From: Sabellastarte sp. h YS-2021
Lineage: Eukaryota > Annelida > Polychaeta > Sabellida > Sabellidae
Reading direction: 5' to 3'
Assembly (NCBI GenBank): GCA_964017235.1
Contig: OZ024936.1
Span: forward strand, 61,865,028-61,929,027
DNA length: 64,000 bases
Shown: one piece after another, positions 22,101 to 34,984 of the stretch
Layout of the letters: each line of letters starts with the position of its first letter
How positions within the stretch are numbered: position 1 is the stretch's first letter
Made by a program: the position numbers and the translations under genes
Notes under the pieces: model-generated
Told to the model about the DNA's origin: nothing
The model's database searches: none
The model's input: the letters and a program-made list of their open reading frames with translations, nothing else

Positions 22101-25100
22101 ATTATTATAGAGATATTATGTTAACAGGCATCCCAGTGAATTTTAACGGAAAAAAAGGTTTTGAATCTGAAAAAAAAGGTTTTCCCGTATTAATATTGCA
22201 CTCGTGTTGTTTTGAAATACACTGTAGCAGTTCTAAAAGATACACTCACTTTAAAAGTTCTAAGGCCATAAGAATAACTTTTGAAAGAAAGATTCTGGAT
22301 TTACCTTCTACCAATAAAAACTATATTGTGACAAGTCGCAATAACAAATATCAAGACAGACCATCTCTCACACCACAGACATTGGGTATTTTTTGTAGCA
22401 CCCACTTTGTGTGATTCACAAGTATTATAAATCATTTTTCATTATTTTGGGGTCAATCTTTATGCAATCATAAGATTGATCCTTAAATGCTTTTCTGTAT
22501 ATTCTAAAACAGTAGCACAAAAGTTTTATAGGGATTGTATTCCTTTATTAGGGGAAAGATTAAATATCATAAAATACTGTGATTAGATCTCAGGGGATTG
22601 GCTTATATCTCAAGCATTTTAGATTTCTTTCTTACAGATAGAAAAAATAACAGTCATATACATATGCACCAAAGGCAAACACATAAATGTCACAGTATCT
22701 ACTACCACCCAACATCCCAACCCCCATCCCCACTGTTTATGCAAACAGAAGCACCACTCATTGAGGGATATATCCCTAAAAATATGCATGCTAAAATACA
22801 CTTCATGCAAGGGGGAAAAGCAGATATTGAAAGGAAAAGGTTGCCCGAAAAAAGCTGATATTTGTCACAGTACACAGGTCAAGTTCTGGTTTAAATTTAA
22901 ACATACTCAATAAGGATTACAGCTATTTTACATAAAAAGTGGTAAAGTTCACTTGCAAAAAACTTAGTTTATGTTAGTTTAGCAGCGACTATTTTTCCAA
23001 ATCACTTTCCACCTTGAAGCAGGGCCCCAAGGTCCAATCTAACCACATCAAAAGATGGTTTCCTATAGGTTGATTTCATAATGTCAACCTCTAGGACCAA
23101 TAATAAGTGAGCTAAAAACGCTTTTAAATTTCCCTGTCCTCATTTGACCTTGAAGGACGGGCCCACGGTTAAATCTGACCACATCAAAAGATTCCTAGCC
23201 CATGATTTCCTATATGCTGGTTTCAAATTGCAAACCTATAGGACCAACAACAAGGGAGTTTAAGCACTTTCAACTTTGGCTATCTTCTGTTGACCTTGAA
23301 GGACAGGCCCAAGGTCAAATCTGACCATATCAGAAGATTCCCAGCCCAAGATTTTCTATAGGTTGGCTTTTTATGCCAAACCTCTAGGACCAATAATAAG
23401 GGAAATATAAGCATTTTTCATGATGTAAAAGAAACGCTCGTGGCGGCCATCTTGTTTTTTCAAAATGAGACCAAAAATATTTCCAGCCAAGATTTTATAA
23501 TGATGAAGATATCCTGCAAATTTCACATCTCTTTACTGTAATACCCTTTGTTCTAGAGGGCCAACAAAACTCCCTGCTGAAAGTCGAAAAACTCCTGTGG
23601 TGGCCATCTTGTTTTTCAAAATGAGGACAAAAATATTCACAGGCAAGATTTCATTGTTATGAATACTGGTATATCCTGCAAATTTGAGAAGTTTACCTAT
23701 AATACCCTAGCCTCTAGAAGGGAAACAGAAACACTGTGGCTGCATACTCCTACGTAATCCATAGTATCCATCGGATGCTATCCAGTGGATACAATAAGTT
23801 ACGTGTGGGATCTTTATGGGCTTTAAAAATTGTCAAAATGTCAATTAACTTTGAATTTGCCATATATGAAAAGAAACATCTGAGATTTTAGCTCAGTAGG
23901 GCTGCATTAAAGTGGCAAAAAGTGTATAAAACTAGAAATAGGCCGCCCTGTTGATAGTAGATGCGAATAGAAACAGGATAGCATAGAAGAACACACATTA
24001 TCATGTGTAATGTCCACCCATGAACCTTTTGCCCAAATTGTACAGTACTCTTACAAGACCCTGTTTCATTTGTAAAATATATCAATGATGCTTAAATATT
24101 TGATAGTGTAGATGTAATTTATTTCAGCTTCATGCCTTTTTGCATTGGTTGGGTTGAAAATTTTGACGAAATCACTCTATCTTGCACGGTTAAGAAGATA
24201 GAAGCCAATTCCTGTTTTTCTATTTTTGGCAAAAATTTGAAAATTCAAAATGGCCGCCATTATTGGGAAAAGGAAATTTTTTTGAAAATTGCCAAGAGTA
24301 CATTTCTTAGATACCCTATGGGTCGAAAATTTCAACAAAATAACTCTATTTTGCACGGTTAAGGCCAGTTTGTGTTTTTCCATTTTGGGCAAAAATTCGA
24401 AAATTCAAAATGGCTGCCATTTTTGGGGAGGGGAAAATTTTTTGAAAATTGCAAAGATTACATTCCTTAGATACCCTGTGGGTTGAAAATTTCGACGAAA
24501 TCGCTCTATCTCGCATGGTTAAGGAGATAGAAGCAAATTTGTGTTTTGCCATTTTTGGCAAAAATTTGAAAATTCAAAATGGCCGCCATTTTAGGGGAGG
24601 GGAAAATTTTTTAGAAATTACCAAGAGTACAATGCTCAGATACCCTGTGGGTCGAAAATTTTGACGAAATCACTCTATCTGGCACGGTTAAGGAGATAGA
24701 AGCAAATTTGTGTTTTGCCATTTTTGGCAAAAATTCGAAAATTCAAAATGGCCGCCATTTTTGGGGAGGGGAAAATTTTTGGAAAATTGCAAAGATTGCA
24801 TTCCTTAGATACCCTGTGGGTCGAAAATTTCGACGAAATCGCTCTATCTCGCACGGTTAAGGAGATAGAAGCAAATTTGTGTTTTGCCATTTTTGGCAAA
24901 AATTCGAAAATTCAAAATGGCCGCCATTTTTGGGGAGGGGAAAATTTTTTTGAAAATTGCAAATATTACATTCCTTAGATACCCTGTGGGTCGAAAATTT
25001 CGATGAAATCGCTCTATCTCGCACGGTTAAGGAGATAGAAGCAAATTTGTGATATTATTATAGAGATTATTATAGAGATATTATGTTAACAGGCATCCCA

Positions 25101-28100
25101 GTGAATTTTAACGGAAAAAAAGGTTTTGAATCTGAAAAAAAAGGTTTTCCCGTATTAATATTGCACTCGTGTTGTTTTGAAATACACTGTAGCAGTTCTA
25201 AAAGATACACTCACTTTAAAAGTTCTAAGGCCATAAGAATAACTTTTGAAAGAAAGATTCTGGATTTACCTTCTACCAATAAAAACTATATTGTGACAAG
25301 TCGCAATAACAAATATCAAGACAGACCATCTCTCACACCACAGACATTGGGTATTTTTTGTAGCACCCACTTTGTGTGATTCACAAGTATTATAAATCAT
25401 TTTTCATTATTTTGGGGTCAATCTTTATGCAATCATAAGATTGATCCTTAAATGCTTTTCTGTATATTCTAAAACAGTAGCACAAAAGTTTTATAGGGAT
25501 TGTATTCCTTTATTAGGGGAAAGATTAAATATCATAAAATACTGTGATTAGATCTCAGGGGATTGGCTTATATCTCAAGCATTTTAGATTTCTTTCTTAC
25601 AGATAGAAAAAATAACAGTCATATACATATGCACCAAAGGCAAACACATAAATGTCACAGTATCTACTACCACCCAACATCCCAACCCCCATCCCCACTG
25701 TTTATGCAAACAGAAGCACCACTCATTGAGGGATATATCCCTAAAAATATGCATGCTAAAATACACTTCATGCAAGGGGGAAAAGCAGATATTGAAAGGA
25801 AAAGGTTGCCCGAAAAAAGCTGATATTTGTCACAGTACACAGGTCAAGTTCTGGTTTAAATTTAAACATACTCAATAAGGATTACAGCTATTTTACATAA
25901 AAAGTGGTAAAGTTCACTTGCAAAAAACTTAGTTTATGTTAGTTTAGCAGCGACTATTTTTCCAAATCACTTTCCACCTTGAAGCAGGGCCCCAAGGTCC
26001 AATCTAACCACATCAAAAGATGGTTTCCTATAGGTTGATTTCATAATGTCAACCTCTAGGACCAATAATAAGTGAGCTAAAAACGCTTTTAAATTTCCCT
26101 GTCCTCATTTGACCTTGAAGGACGGGCCCACGGTTAAATCTGACCACATCAAAAGATTCCTAGCCCATGATTTCCTATATGCTGGTTTCAAATTGCAAAC
26201 CTATAGGACCAACAACAAGGGAGTTTAAGCACTTTCAACTTTGGCTATCTTCTGTTGACCTTGAAGGACAGGCCCAAGGTCAAATCTGACCATATCAGAA
26301 GATTCCCAGCCCAAGATTTTCTATAGGTTGGCTTTTTATGCCAAACCTCTAGGACCAATAATAAGGGAAATATAAGCATTTTTCATGATGTAAAAGAAAC
26401 GCTCGTGGCGGCCATCTTGTTTTTTCAAAATGAGACCAAAAATATTTCCAGCCAAGATTTTATAATGATGAAGATATCCTGCAAATTTCACATCTCTTTA
26501 CTGTAATACCCTTTGTTCTAGAGGGCCAACAAAACTCCCTGCTGAAAGTCGAAAAACTCCTGTGGTGGCCATCTTGTTTTTCAAAATGAGGACAAAAATA
26601 TTCACAGGCAAGATTTCATTGTTATGAATACTGGTATATCCTGCAAATTTGAGAAGTTTACCTATAATACCCTAGCCTCTAGAAGGGAAACAGAAACACT
26701 GTGGCTGCATACTCCTACGTAATCCATAGTATCCATCGGATGCTATCCAGTGGATACAATAAGTTACGTGTGGGATCTTTATGGGCTTTAAAAATTGTCA
26801 AAATGTCAATTAACTTTGAATTTGCCATATATGAAAAGAAACATCTGAGATTTTAGCTCAGTAGGGCTGCATTAAAGTGGCAAAAAGTGTATAAAACTAG
26901 AAATAGGCCGCCCTGTTGATAGTAGATGCGAATAGAAACAGGATAGCATAGAAGAACACACATTATCATGTGTAATGTCCACCCATGAACCTTTTGCCCA
27001 AATTGTACAGTACTCTTACAAGACCCTGTTTCATTTGTAAAATATATCAATGATGCTTAAATATTTGATAGTGTAGATGTAATTTATTTCAGCTTCATGC
27101 CTTTTTGCATTGGTTGGGTTGAAAATTTTGACGAAATCACTCTATCTTGCACGGTTAAGAAGATAGAAGCCAATTCCTGTTTTTCTATTTTTGGCAAAAA
27201 TTTGAAAATTCAAAATGGCCGCCATTATTGGGAAAAGGAAATTTTTTTGAAAATTGCCAAGAGTACATTTCTTAGATACCCTATGGGTCGAAAATTTCAA
27301 CAAAATAACTCTATTTTGCACGGTTAAGGCCAGTTTGTGTTTTTCCATTTTGGGCAAAAATTCGAAAATTCAAAATGGCTGCCATTTTTGGGGAGGGGAA
27401 AATTTTTTGAAAATTGCAAAGATTACATTCCTTAGATACCCTGTGGGTTGAAAATTTCGACGAAATCGCTCTATCTCGCATGGTTAAGGAGATAGAAGCA
27501 AATTTGTGTTTTGCCATTTTTGGCAAAAATTTGAAAATTCAAAATGGCCGCCATTTTAGGGGAGGGGAAATTTTTTTAGAAATTACCAAGAGTACAATGC
27601 TCAGATACCCTGTGGGTCGAAAATTTTGACGAAATCACTCTATCTGGCACGGTTAAGGAGATAGAAGCAAATTTGTGTTTTGCCATTTTTGGCAAAAATT
27701 CGAAAATTCAAAATGGCCGCCATTTTTGGGGAGGGGAAAATTTTTGGAAAATTGCAAAGATTGCATTCCTTAGATACCCTGTGGGTCGAAAATTTCGACG
27801 AAATCGCTCTATCTCGCATGGTTAAGGAGATAGAAGCAAATTTGTGTTTTGCCATTTTTGGCAAAAATTCAAAAATTCAAAATGGCCGCCATTTTTGGGG
27901 AGGGGAAAATTTTTTTGAAAATTGCAAATATTACATTCCTTAGATACCCTGTGGGTCGAAAATTTCGATGAAATCGCTCTATCTCGCACGGTTAAGGAGA
28001 TAGAAGCAAATTTGTGATATTATTATAGAGATTATTATAGAGATATTATGTTAACAGGCATCCCAGTGAATTTTAACGGAAAAAAAGGTTTTGAATCTGA

Positions 28101-31100
28101 AAAAAAAGGTTTTCCCGTATTAATATTGCACTCGTGTTGTTTTGAAATACACTGTAGCAGTTCTAAAAGATACACTCACTTTAAAAGTTCTAAGGCCATA
28201 AGAATAACTTTTGAAAGAAAGATTCTGGATTTACCTTCTACCAATAAAAACTATATTGTGACAAGTCGCAATAACAAATATCAAGACAGACCATCTCTCA
28301 CACCACAGACATTGGGTATTTTTTGTAGCACCCACTTTGTGTGATTCACAAGTATTATAAATCATTTTTCATTATTTTGGGGTCAATCTTTATGCAATCA
28401 TAAGATTGATCCTTAAATGCTTTTCTGTATATTCTAAAACAGTAGCACAAAAGTTTTATAGGGATTGTATTCCTTTATTAGGGGAAAGATTAAATATCAT
28501 AAAATACTGTGATTAGATCTCAGGGGATTGGCTTATATCTCAAGCATTTTAGATTTCTTTCTTACAGATAGAAAAAATAACAGTCATATACATATGCACC
28601 AAAGGCAAACACATAAATGTCACAGTATCTACTACCACCCAACATCCCAACCCCCATCCCCACTGTTTATGCAAACAGAAGCACCACTCATTGAGGGATA
28701 TATCCCTAAAAATATGCATGCTAAAATACACTTCATGCAAGGGGGAAAAGCAGATATTGAAAGGAAAAGGTTGCCCGAAAAAAGCTGATATTTGTCACAG
28801 TACACAGGTCAAGTTCTGGTTTAAATTTAAACATACTCAATAAGGATTACAGCTATTTTACATAAAAAGTGGTAAAGTTCACTTGCAAAAAACTTAGTTT
28901 ATGTTAGTTTAGCAGCGACTATTTTTCCAAATCACTTTCCACCTTGAAGCAGGGCCCCAAGGTCCAATCTAACCACATCAAAAGATGGTTTCCTATAGGT
29001 TGATTTCATAATGTCAACCTCTAGGACCAATAATAAGTGAGCTAAAAACGCTTTTAAATTTCCCTGTCCTCATTTGACCTTGAAGGACGGGCCCACGGTT
29101 AAATCTGACCACATCAAAAGATTCCTAGCCCATGATTTCCTATATGCTGGTTTCAAATTGCAAACCTATAGGACCAACAACAAGGGAGTTTAAGCACTTT
29201 CAACTTTGGCTATCTTCTGTTGACCTTGAAGGACAGGCCCAAGGTCAAATCTGACCATATCAGAAGATTCCCAGCCCAAGATTTTCTATAGGTTGGCTTT
29301 TTATGCCAAACCTCTAGGACCAATAATAAGGGAAATATAAGCATTTTTCATGATGTAAAAGAAACGCTCGTGGCGGCCATCTTGTTTTTTCAAAATGAGA
29401 CCAAAAATATTTCCAGCCAAGATTTTATAATGATGAAGATATCCTGCAAATTTCACATCTCTTTACTGTAATACCCTTTGTTCTAGAGGGCCAACAAAAC
29501 TCCCTGCTGAAAGTCGAAAAACTCCTGTGGTGGCCATCTTGTTTTTCAAAATGAGGACAAAAATATTCACAGGCAAGATTTCATTGTTATGAATACTGGT
29601 ATATCCTGCAAATTTGAGAAGTTTACCTATAATACCCTAGCCTCTAGAAGGGAAACAGAAACACTGTGGCTGCATACTCCTACGTAATCCATAGTATCCA
29701 TCGGATGCTATCCAGTGGATACAATAAGTTACGTGTGGGATCTTTATGGGCTTTAAAAATTGTCAAAATGTCAATTAACTTTGAATTTGCCATATATGAA
29801 AAGAAACATCTGAGATTTTAGCTCAGTAGGGCTGCATTAAAGTGGCAAAAAGTGTATAAAACTAGAAATAGGCCGCCCTGTTGATAGTAGATGCGAATAG
29901 AAACAGGATAGCATAGAAGAACACACATTATCATGTGTAATGTCCACCCATGAACCTTTTGCCCAAATTGTACAGTACTCTTACAAGACCCTGTTTCATT
30001 TGTAAAATATATCAATGATGCTTAAATATTTGATAGTGTAGATGTAATTTATTTCAGCTTCATGCCTTTTTGCATTGGTTGGGTTGAAAATTTTGACGAA
30101 ATCACTCTATCTTGCACGGTTAAGAAGATAGAAGCCAATTCCTGTTTTTCTATTTTTGGCAAAAATTTGAAAATTCAAAATGGCCGCCATTATTGGGAAA
30201 AGGAAATTTTTTTGAAAATTGCCAAGAGTACATTTCTTAGATACCCTATGGGTCGAAAATTTCAACAAAATAACTCTATTTTGCACGTTTAAGGCCAGTT
30301 TGTGTTTTTCCATTTTGGGCAAAAATTCGAAAATTCAAAATGGCTGCCATTTTTGGGGAGGGGAAAATTTTTTGAAAATTGCAAAGATTACATTCCTTAG
30401 ATACCCTGTGGGTTGAAAATTTCGACGAAATCGCTCTATCTCGCATGGTTAAGGAGATAGAAGCAAATTTGTGTTTTGCCATTTTTGGCAAAAATTTGAA
30501 AATTCAAAATGGCCGCCATTTTAGGGGAGGGGAAAATTTTTTAGAAATTACCAAGAGTACAATGCTCAGATACCCTGTGGGTCGAAAATTTTGACGAAAT
30601 CACTCTATCTGGCACGGTTAAGGAGATAGAAGCAAATTTGTGTTTTGCCATTTTTGGCAAAAATTCGAAAATTCAAAATGGCCGCCATTTTTGGGGAGGG
30701 GAAAATTTTTGGAAAATTGCAAAGATTGCATTCCTTAGATACCCTGTGGGTCGAAAATTTCGACGAAATCGCTCTATCTCGCACGGTTAAGGAGATAGAA
30801 GCAAATTTGTGTTTTGCCATTTTTGGCAAAAATTCGAAAATTCAAAATGGCCGCCATTTTTGGGGAGGGGAAAATTTTTTTGAAAATTGCAAATATTACA
30901 TTCCTTAGATACCCTGTGGGTCGAAAATTTCGATGAAATCGCTCTATCTCGCACGGTTAAGGAGATAGAAGCAAATTTGTGATATTATTATAGAGATTAT
31001 TATAGAGATATTATGTTAACAGGCATCCCAGTGAATTTTAACGGAAAAAAAGGTTTTGAATCTGAAAAAAAAGGTTTTCCCGTATTAATATTGCACTCGT

Positions 31101-32826
31101 GTTGTTTTGAAATACACTGTAGCAGTTCTAAAAGATACACTCACTTTAAAAGTTCTAAGGCCATAAGAATAACTTTTGAAAGAAAGATTCTGGATTTACC
31201 TTCTACCAATAAAAACTATATTGTGACAAGTCGCAATAACAAATATCAAGACAGACCATCTCTCACACCACAGACATTGGGTATTTTTTGTAGCACCCAC
31301 TTTGTGTGATTCACAAGTATTATAAATCATTTTTCATTATTTTGGGGTCAATCTTTATGCAATCATAAGATTGATCCTTAAATGCTTTTCTGTATATTCT
31401 AAAACAGTAGCACAAAAGTTTTATAGGGATTGTATTCCTTTATTAGGGGAAAGATTAAATATCATAAAATACTGTGATTAGATCTCAGGGGATTGGCTTA
31501 TATCTCAAGCATTTTAGATTTCTTTCTTACAGATAGAAAAAATAACAGTCATATACATATGCACCAAAGGCAAACACATAAATGTCACAGTATCTACTAC
31601 CACCCAACATCCCAACCCCCATCCCCACTGTTTATGCAAACAGAAGCACCACTCATTGAGGGATATATCCCTAAAAATATGCATGCTAAAATACACTTCA
31701 TGCAAGGGGGAAAAGCAGATATTGAAAGGAAAAGGTTGCCCGAAAAAAGCTGATATTTGTCACAGTACACAGGTCAAGTTCTGGTTTAAATTTAAACATA
31801 CTCAATAAGGATTACAGCTATTTTACATAAAAAGTGGTAAAGTTCACTTGCAAAAAACTTAGTTTATGTTAGTTTAGCAGCGACTATTTTTCCAAATCAC
31901 TTTCCACCTTGAAGCAGGGCCCCAAGGTCCAATCTAACCACATCAAAAGATGGTTTCCTATAGGTTGATTTCATAATGTCAACCTCTAGGACCAATAATA
32001 AGTGAGCTAAAAACGCTTTTAAATTTCCCTGTCCTCATTTGACCTTGAAGGACGGGCCCACGGTTAAATCTGACCACATCAAAAGATTCCTAGCCCATGA
32101 TTTCCTATATGCTGGTTTCAAATTGCAAACCTATAGGACCAACAACAAGGGAGTTTAAGCACTTTCAACTTTGGCTATCTTCTGTTGACCTTGAAGGACA
32201 GGCCCAAGGTCAAATCTGACCATATCAGAAGATTCCCAGCCCAAGATTTTCTATAGGTTGGCTTTTTATGCCAAACCTCTAGGACCAATAATAAGGGAAA
32301 TATAAGCATTTTTCATGATGTAAAAGAAACGCTCGTGGCGGCCATCTTGTTTTTTCAAAATGAGACCAAAAATATTTCCAGCCAAGATTTTATAATGATG
32401 AAGATATCCTGCAAATTTCACATCTCTTTACTGTAATACCCTTTGTTCTAGAGGGCCAACAAAACTCCCTGCTGAAAGTCGAAAAACTCCTGTGGTGGCC
32501 ATCTTGTTTTTCAAAATGAGGACAAAAATATTCACAGGCAAGATTTCATTGTTATGAATACTGGTATATCCTGCAAATTTGAGAAGTTTACCTATAATAC
32601 CCTAGCCTCTAGAAGGGAAACAGAAACACTGTGGCTGCATACTCCTACGTAATCCATAGTATCCATCGGATGCTATCCAGTGGATACAATAAGTTACGTG
32701 TGGGATCTTTATGGGCTTTAAAAATTGTCAAAATGTCAATTAACTTTGAATTTGCCATATATGAAAAGAAACATCTGAGATTTTAGCTCAGTAGGGCTGC
32801 ATTAAAGTGGCAAAAAGTGTATAAAA
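19144..32826. repeat. 2965-bp tandem array, 4.6 nearly identical copies
   Basis: Units start at 19144, 22109, 25074, 28039 and 31004 with AGAGATATTATGTTAACAGG; the fifth stops after about 1823 bp at 32826. Units differ by only a few bases (for example near 27570, 27817, 27870 and 30287). Each unit holds a D-like start (CAGACCATCTCTCACACCAC), three units of about 130 bp with GACCTTGAAGGAC, two GTGGCCATCTTG-type blocks, and about six monomers related to the 169-bp satellite. Open frames of 63-98 codons repeat in every unit but show no family and sit in both strands. No coding role supported. Confidence 0.95.
21170..22085. repeat. Satellite-like monomers inside the 2965-bp unit (unit 1 shown)
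   Basis: About six tandem monomers of 150-170 bp, each with GTGGGTCGAAAATTTCGACG, CTCTATCTCGCACGGTTAAG and AAAATGGCCGCCATTTTTGG. Equivalent stretches occur 2965, 5930 and 8895 bp further on. Homologous to the family A 169-bp monomer but with GGGGAGGGGAAAA in place of GCGAGACAAAA. Confidence 0.88.
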
Positions 32827-33300
32827 TGAGCCCTAGTAGGTATACTTTTAATGACCTGAATGTGACCTTAAAATGTAAACTAAAGAGTTAAAATTTTCCA
32901 GACAAAGGTTACACATACAAGTTATATTTGTGAAAAAAACAAAAAAAAAGTCCCCCAGATAGGGTCTTCGAGTATCATACACAGGTTCAATGTCAACTTA
33001 AAGCCTTGATTTTTGGTATATGGAAAAAGAACATATTAATATATTATCAGACAAGATATTAGATGAGTGAGGGGCAAAGTTTGAAAGCTATAGGGCTTAA
33101 GTGGGAAAAACCTCATAAAATTTGTCCCTGCTTCCATTGTGGAAACCCTTAGGTTATGGTTCATCTCCAAATACATGTTTGTGCCAAGTTGAAATGAATC
33201 CATGAAAGTGTTTTTGAGTTATCACGCACACAAAACATACAGTGGCAGTGCAACAAATCTGAAACCAGTACGCTCACGACTTTCTTCTGGGAACATAACA
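32827..33300 (+). mobile_element. Degenerate family D tail
   Basis: The sequence leaves the 2965-bp unit at GTGTATAAAA and continues as D-like DNA, with a CATACACAGGTTCAATGTC block, GTGCCAAGTTGAAATGAATC, GAGTTATCACGCACAC and an eroded terminal hairpin (CTCACGACTTTCTTCTGGG). The last array unit therefore runs into its original D context. Confidence 0.6.
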
Positions 33301-33349
33301 AATGTATATCTTCCTATGTTTTAGGCATTCTTGGAGACTGATTACTGCT

Positions 33350-33448
33350 GTTTCAGACTGTTAACTCCTCTCTCAGACCAAACATTTTGCTGGTATAACA
33401 ATGGCAACTTCACTGTATGATCTGCACAGAAGTCAAACAGTCTGAAAC
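33350..33448. repeat. 13-bp perfect inverted repeat
   Basis: GTTTCAGACTGTT (33350-33362) and AACAGTCTGAAAC (33436-33448) flank 73 bp. Possible tiny MITE or chance hairpin. Confidence 0.45.
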
Positions 33449-33529
33449 ACTCAATTATAGCTACATACACATAAAAAGTATTAACAATAAACTTAAATTT
33501 TCATCGACAAATTTGACTGCTGGAGAAAA

Positions 33530-33690
33530 AAAAGTTTTAGCTTGAAAAAAAAAAGGCTAAAAAAGGTTTTCACGCCATTTTTCAGCTTAAAAAAAGGTTT
33601 TTGTTGAAAAAATGAGAAAAAAAGGTTTTTTTAGCAAAAAAAAGGCTAAAACCTTTTTAAAAGGTTCCCCTGGGATGCCTGTGTTAAGTA
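33530..33690. repeat. A-rich AAAAAAGGTTTT repeats with CTGGGATGCCTGT end
   Basis: Several AAAAAAAGGTTTT-like words, ending CCCCTGGGATGCCTGTGTTA. CTGGGATGCCTGT is the exact inverse of ACAGGCATCCCAG at the start of each 2965-bp unit (19158-19170), which is also followed by AAAAAAAGGTTTTGAATCTG. The array is therefore bracketed by an inverted terminal sequence. Confidence 0.55.
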
Positions 33691-33929
33691 TGTCAACATG
33701 ATTTTTGCTCAATATAAAGTAAAAATGAGACAAATTTCACAAAATATGTATATTGTTTGTCGTTTTGATGAAGTATTGGCCATCAGATGGCCTTAAATGA
33801 TGACGTTTTCAATAACCAGTTCCCAAATATTCTCTGTGAATTTCGTTATTTATACCAAAAACAAACGAAACAAGACCACTGCCGCGGTATGTATCTCCCG
33901 CCGAGTACCGCAGGGGAAGAAATACTACA

Positions 33930-34730
33930 TTGAAATTTTTCCCCTTTGCATAGGACACTGTTGTACCATCCTGCAGGTCGAAAATTCGCTTGAAATCGCT
34001 CTATCTGTTACGCTTTTTGAGATATTGACACTTTTCCATTTTCAGCAAAAATCCAAGATGGCCGCCGAAAGTGGCGAAAAATGAAATTTTTCCCCTTTGG
34101 ACAGGACACTCTTGTATCACCCTGCGGGTCAAAAATTCGCTCGAAATCGCTCGATCTCTTACGGTTTTTGAGATATTGACACTTTTTCATTTTCAGCAAA
34201 AATCCAAGATGGCCGCCGAAAGTGGCGAAAAATGAAATTTTTCCCCTTTGGACAGAACACTCTTGTATCACCCTGCGGGTCAAAAATTCGCTCGAAATCG
34301 CTCGATCTCTTACGGTTTTTGAGATATTGACACTTTTTCATTTTCCGCAAAAATCTAAGATGGCCGCCAAAAGTGGCGAAAATTGAAATTTTCCCCCTTT
34401 GCACAGGACACTCTTGTGCTACCCTTCTGGTCAAAAATTCGCTTTATCTCTTACGGTTTTAGAGATATTCACACTTTTCCATTTTCCGCAAAAATCCAAG
34501 ATGGCTGCCAAAAGTGGTGAAAATTGAAATTTTACCCCTTTGCACAGGACATTCTTGTACTACCTTGCAGGTCAAAAATTCGCTCGAAATCGCTCTATCT
34601 CTTATGGTTTTCGAGATATTCACACTTTTTCATTTTTTTCCGCTAAAATCCAAGATGGCCGCCAAAAGTGGCGAAAATTGAAATCTTTCCCCTTTGCATA
34701 GGACACTTTTGTACTGCCCTGAAGGTCTAA
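33930..34730. repeat. 151-bp tandem monomers of family B
   Basis: AAGATGG cores at 34055, 34206 and 34357 give 151 bp. Each unit has CCCCTTTGCACAGGACACTC, GGTCAAAAATTCGCTCGAAA, CTCTATCTCTTACGGTTTT, GAGATATTGACACTTTT and CAAGATGGCCGCC. Repeated at 60180-60830. Confidence 0.9.
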
Positions 34731-34984
34731 ATGCAATAGTTTTCAAGTTACATGTGATTTCACTCATGATGGTAGTTAGTGAAAAATCCAAAAGTAGCTA
34801 TTACTCACTTATCTATTGAGATAGACACCCAAGTTACTCACCATGTTGTTGCTGTGGGAAAAAGTAGGTGAATAACATATTTTAACAAAATGCTCTAAAT
34901 ACAATACTTTTCAAGTTATAATCGATTTACTGCATGATTTCATTAATTTTAATGCATTAAAAATTATTTTAATAATTCATGAAA

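Noticed and set aside
19153..31753. Repeated 98-, 86-, 76- and 63-codon frames in each 2965-bp unit
   Set aside because: They repeat only because the unit repeats; they overlap on opposite strands, have no recognised domain and lie partly in D-like and satellite sequence.
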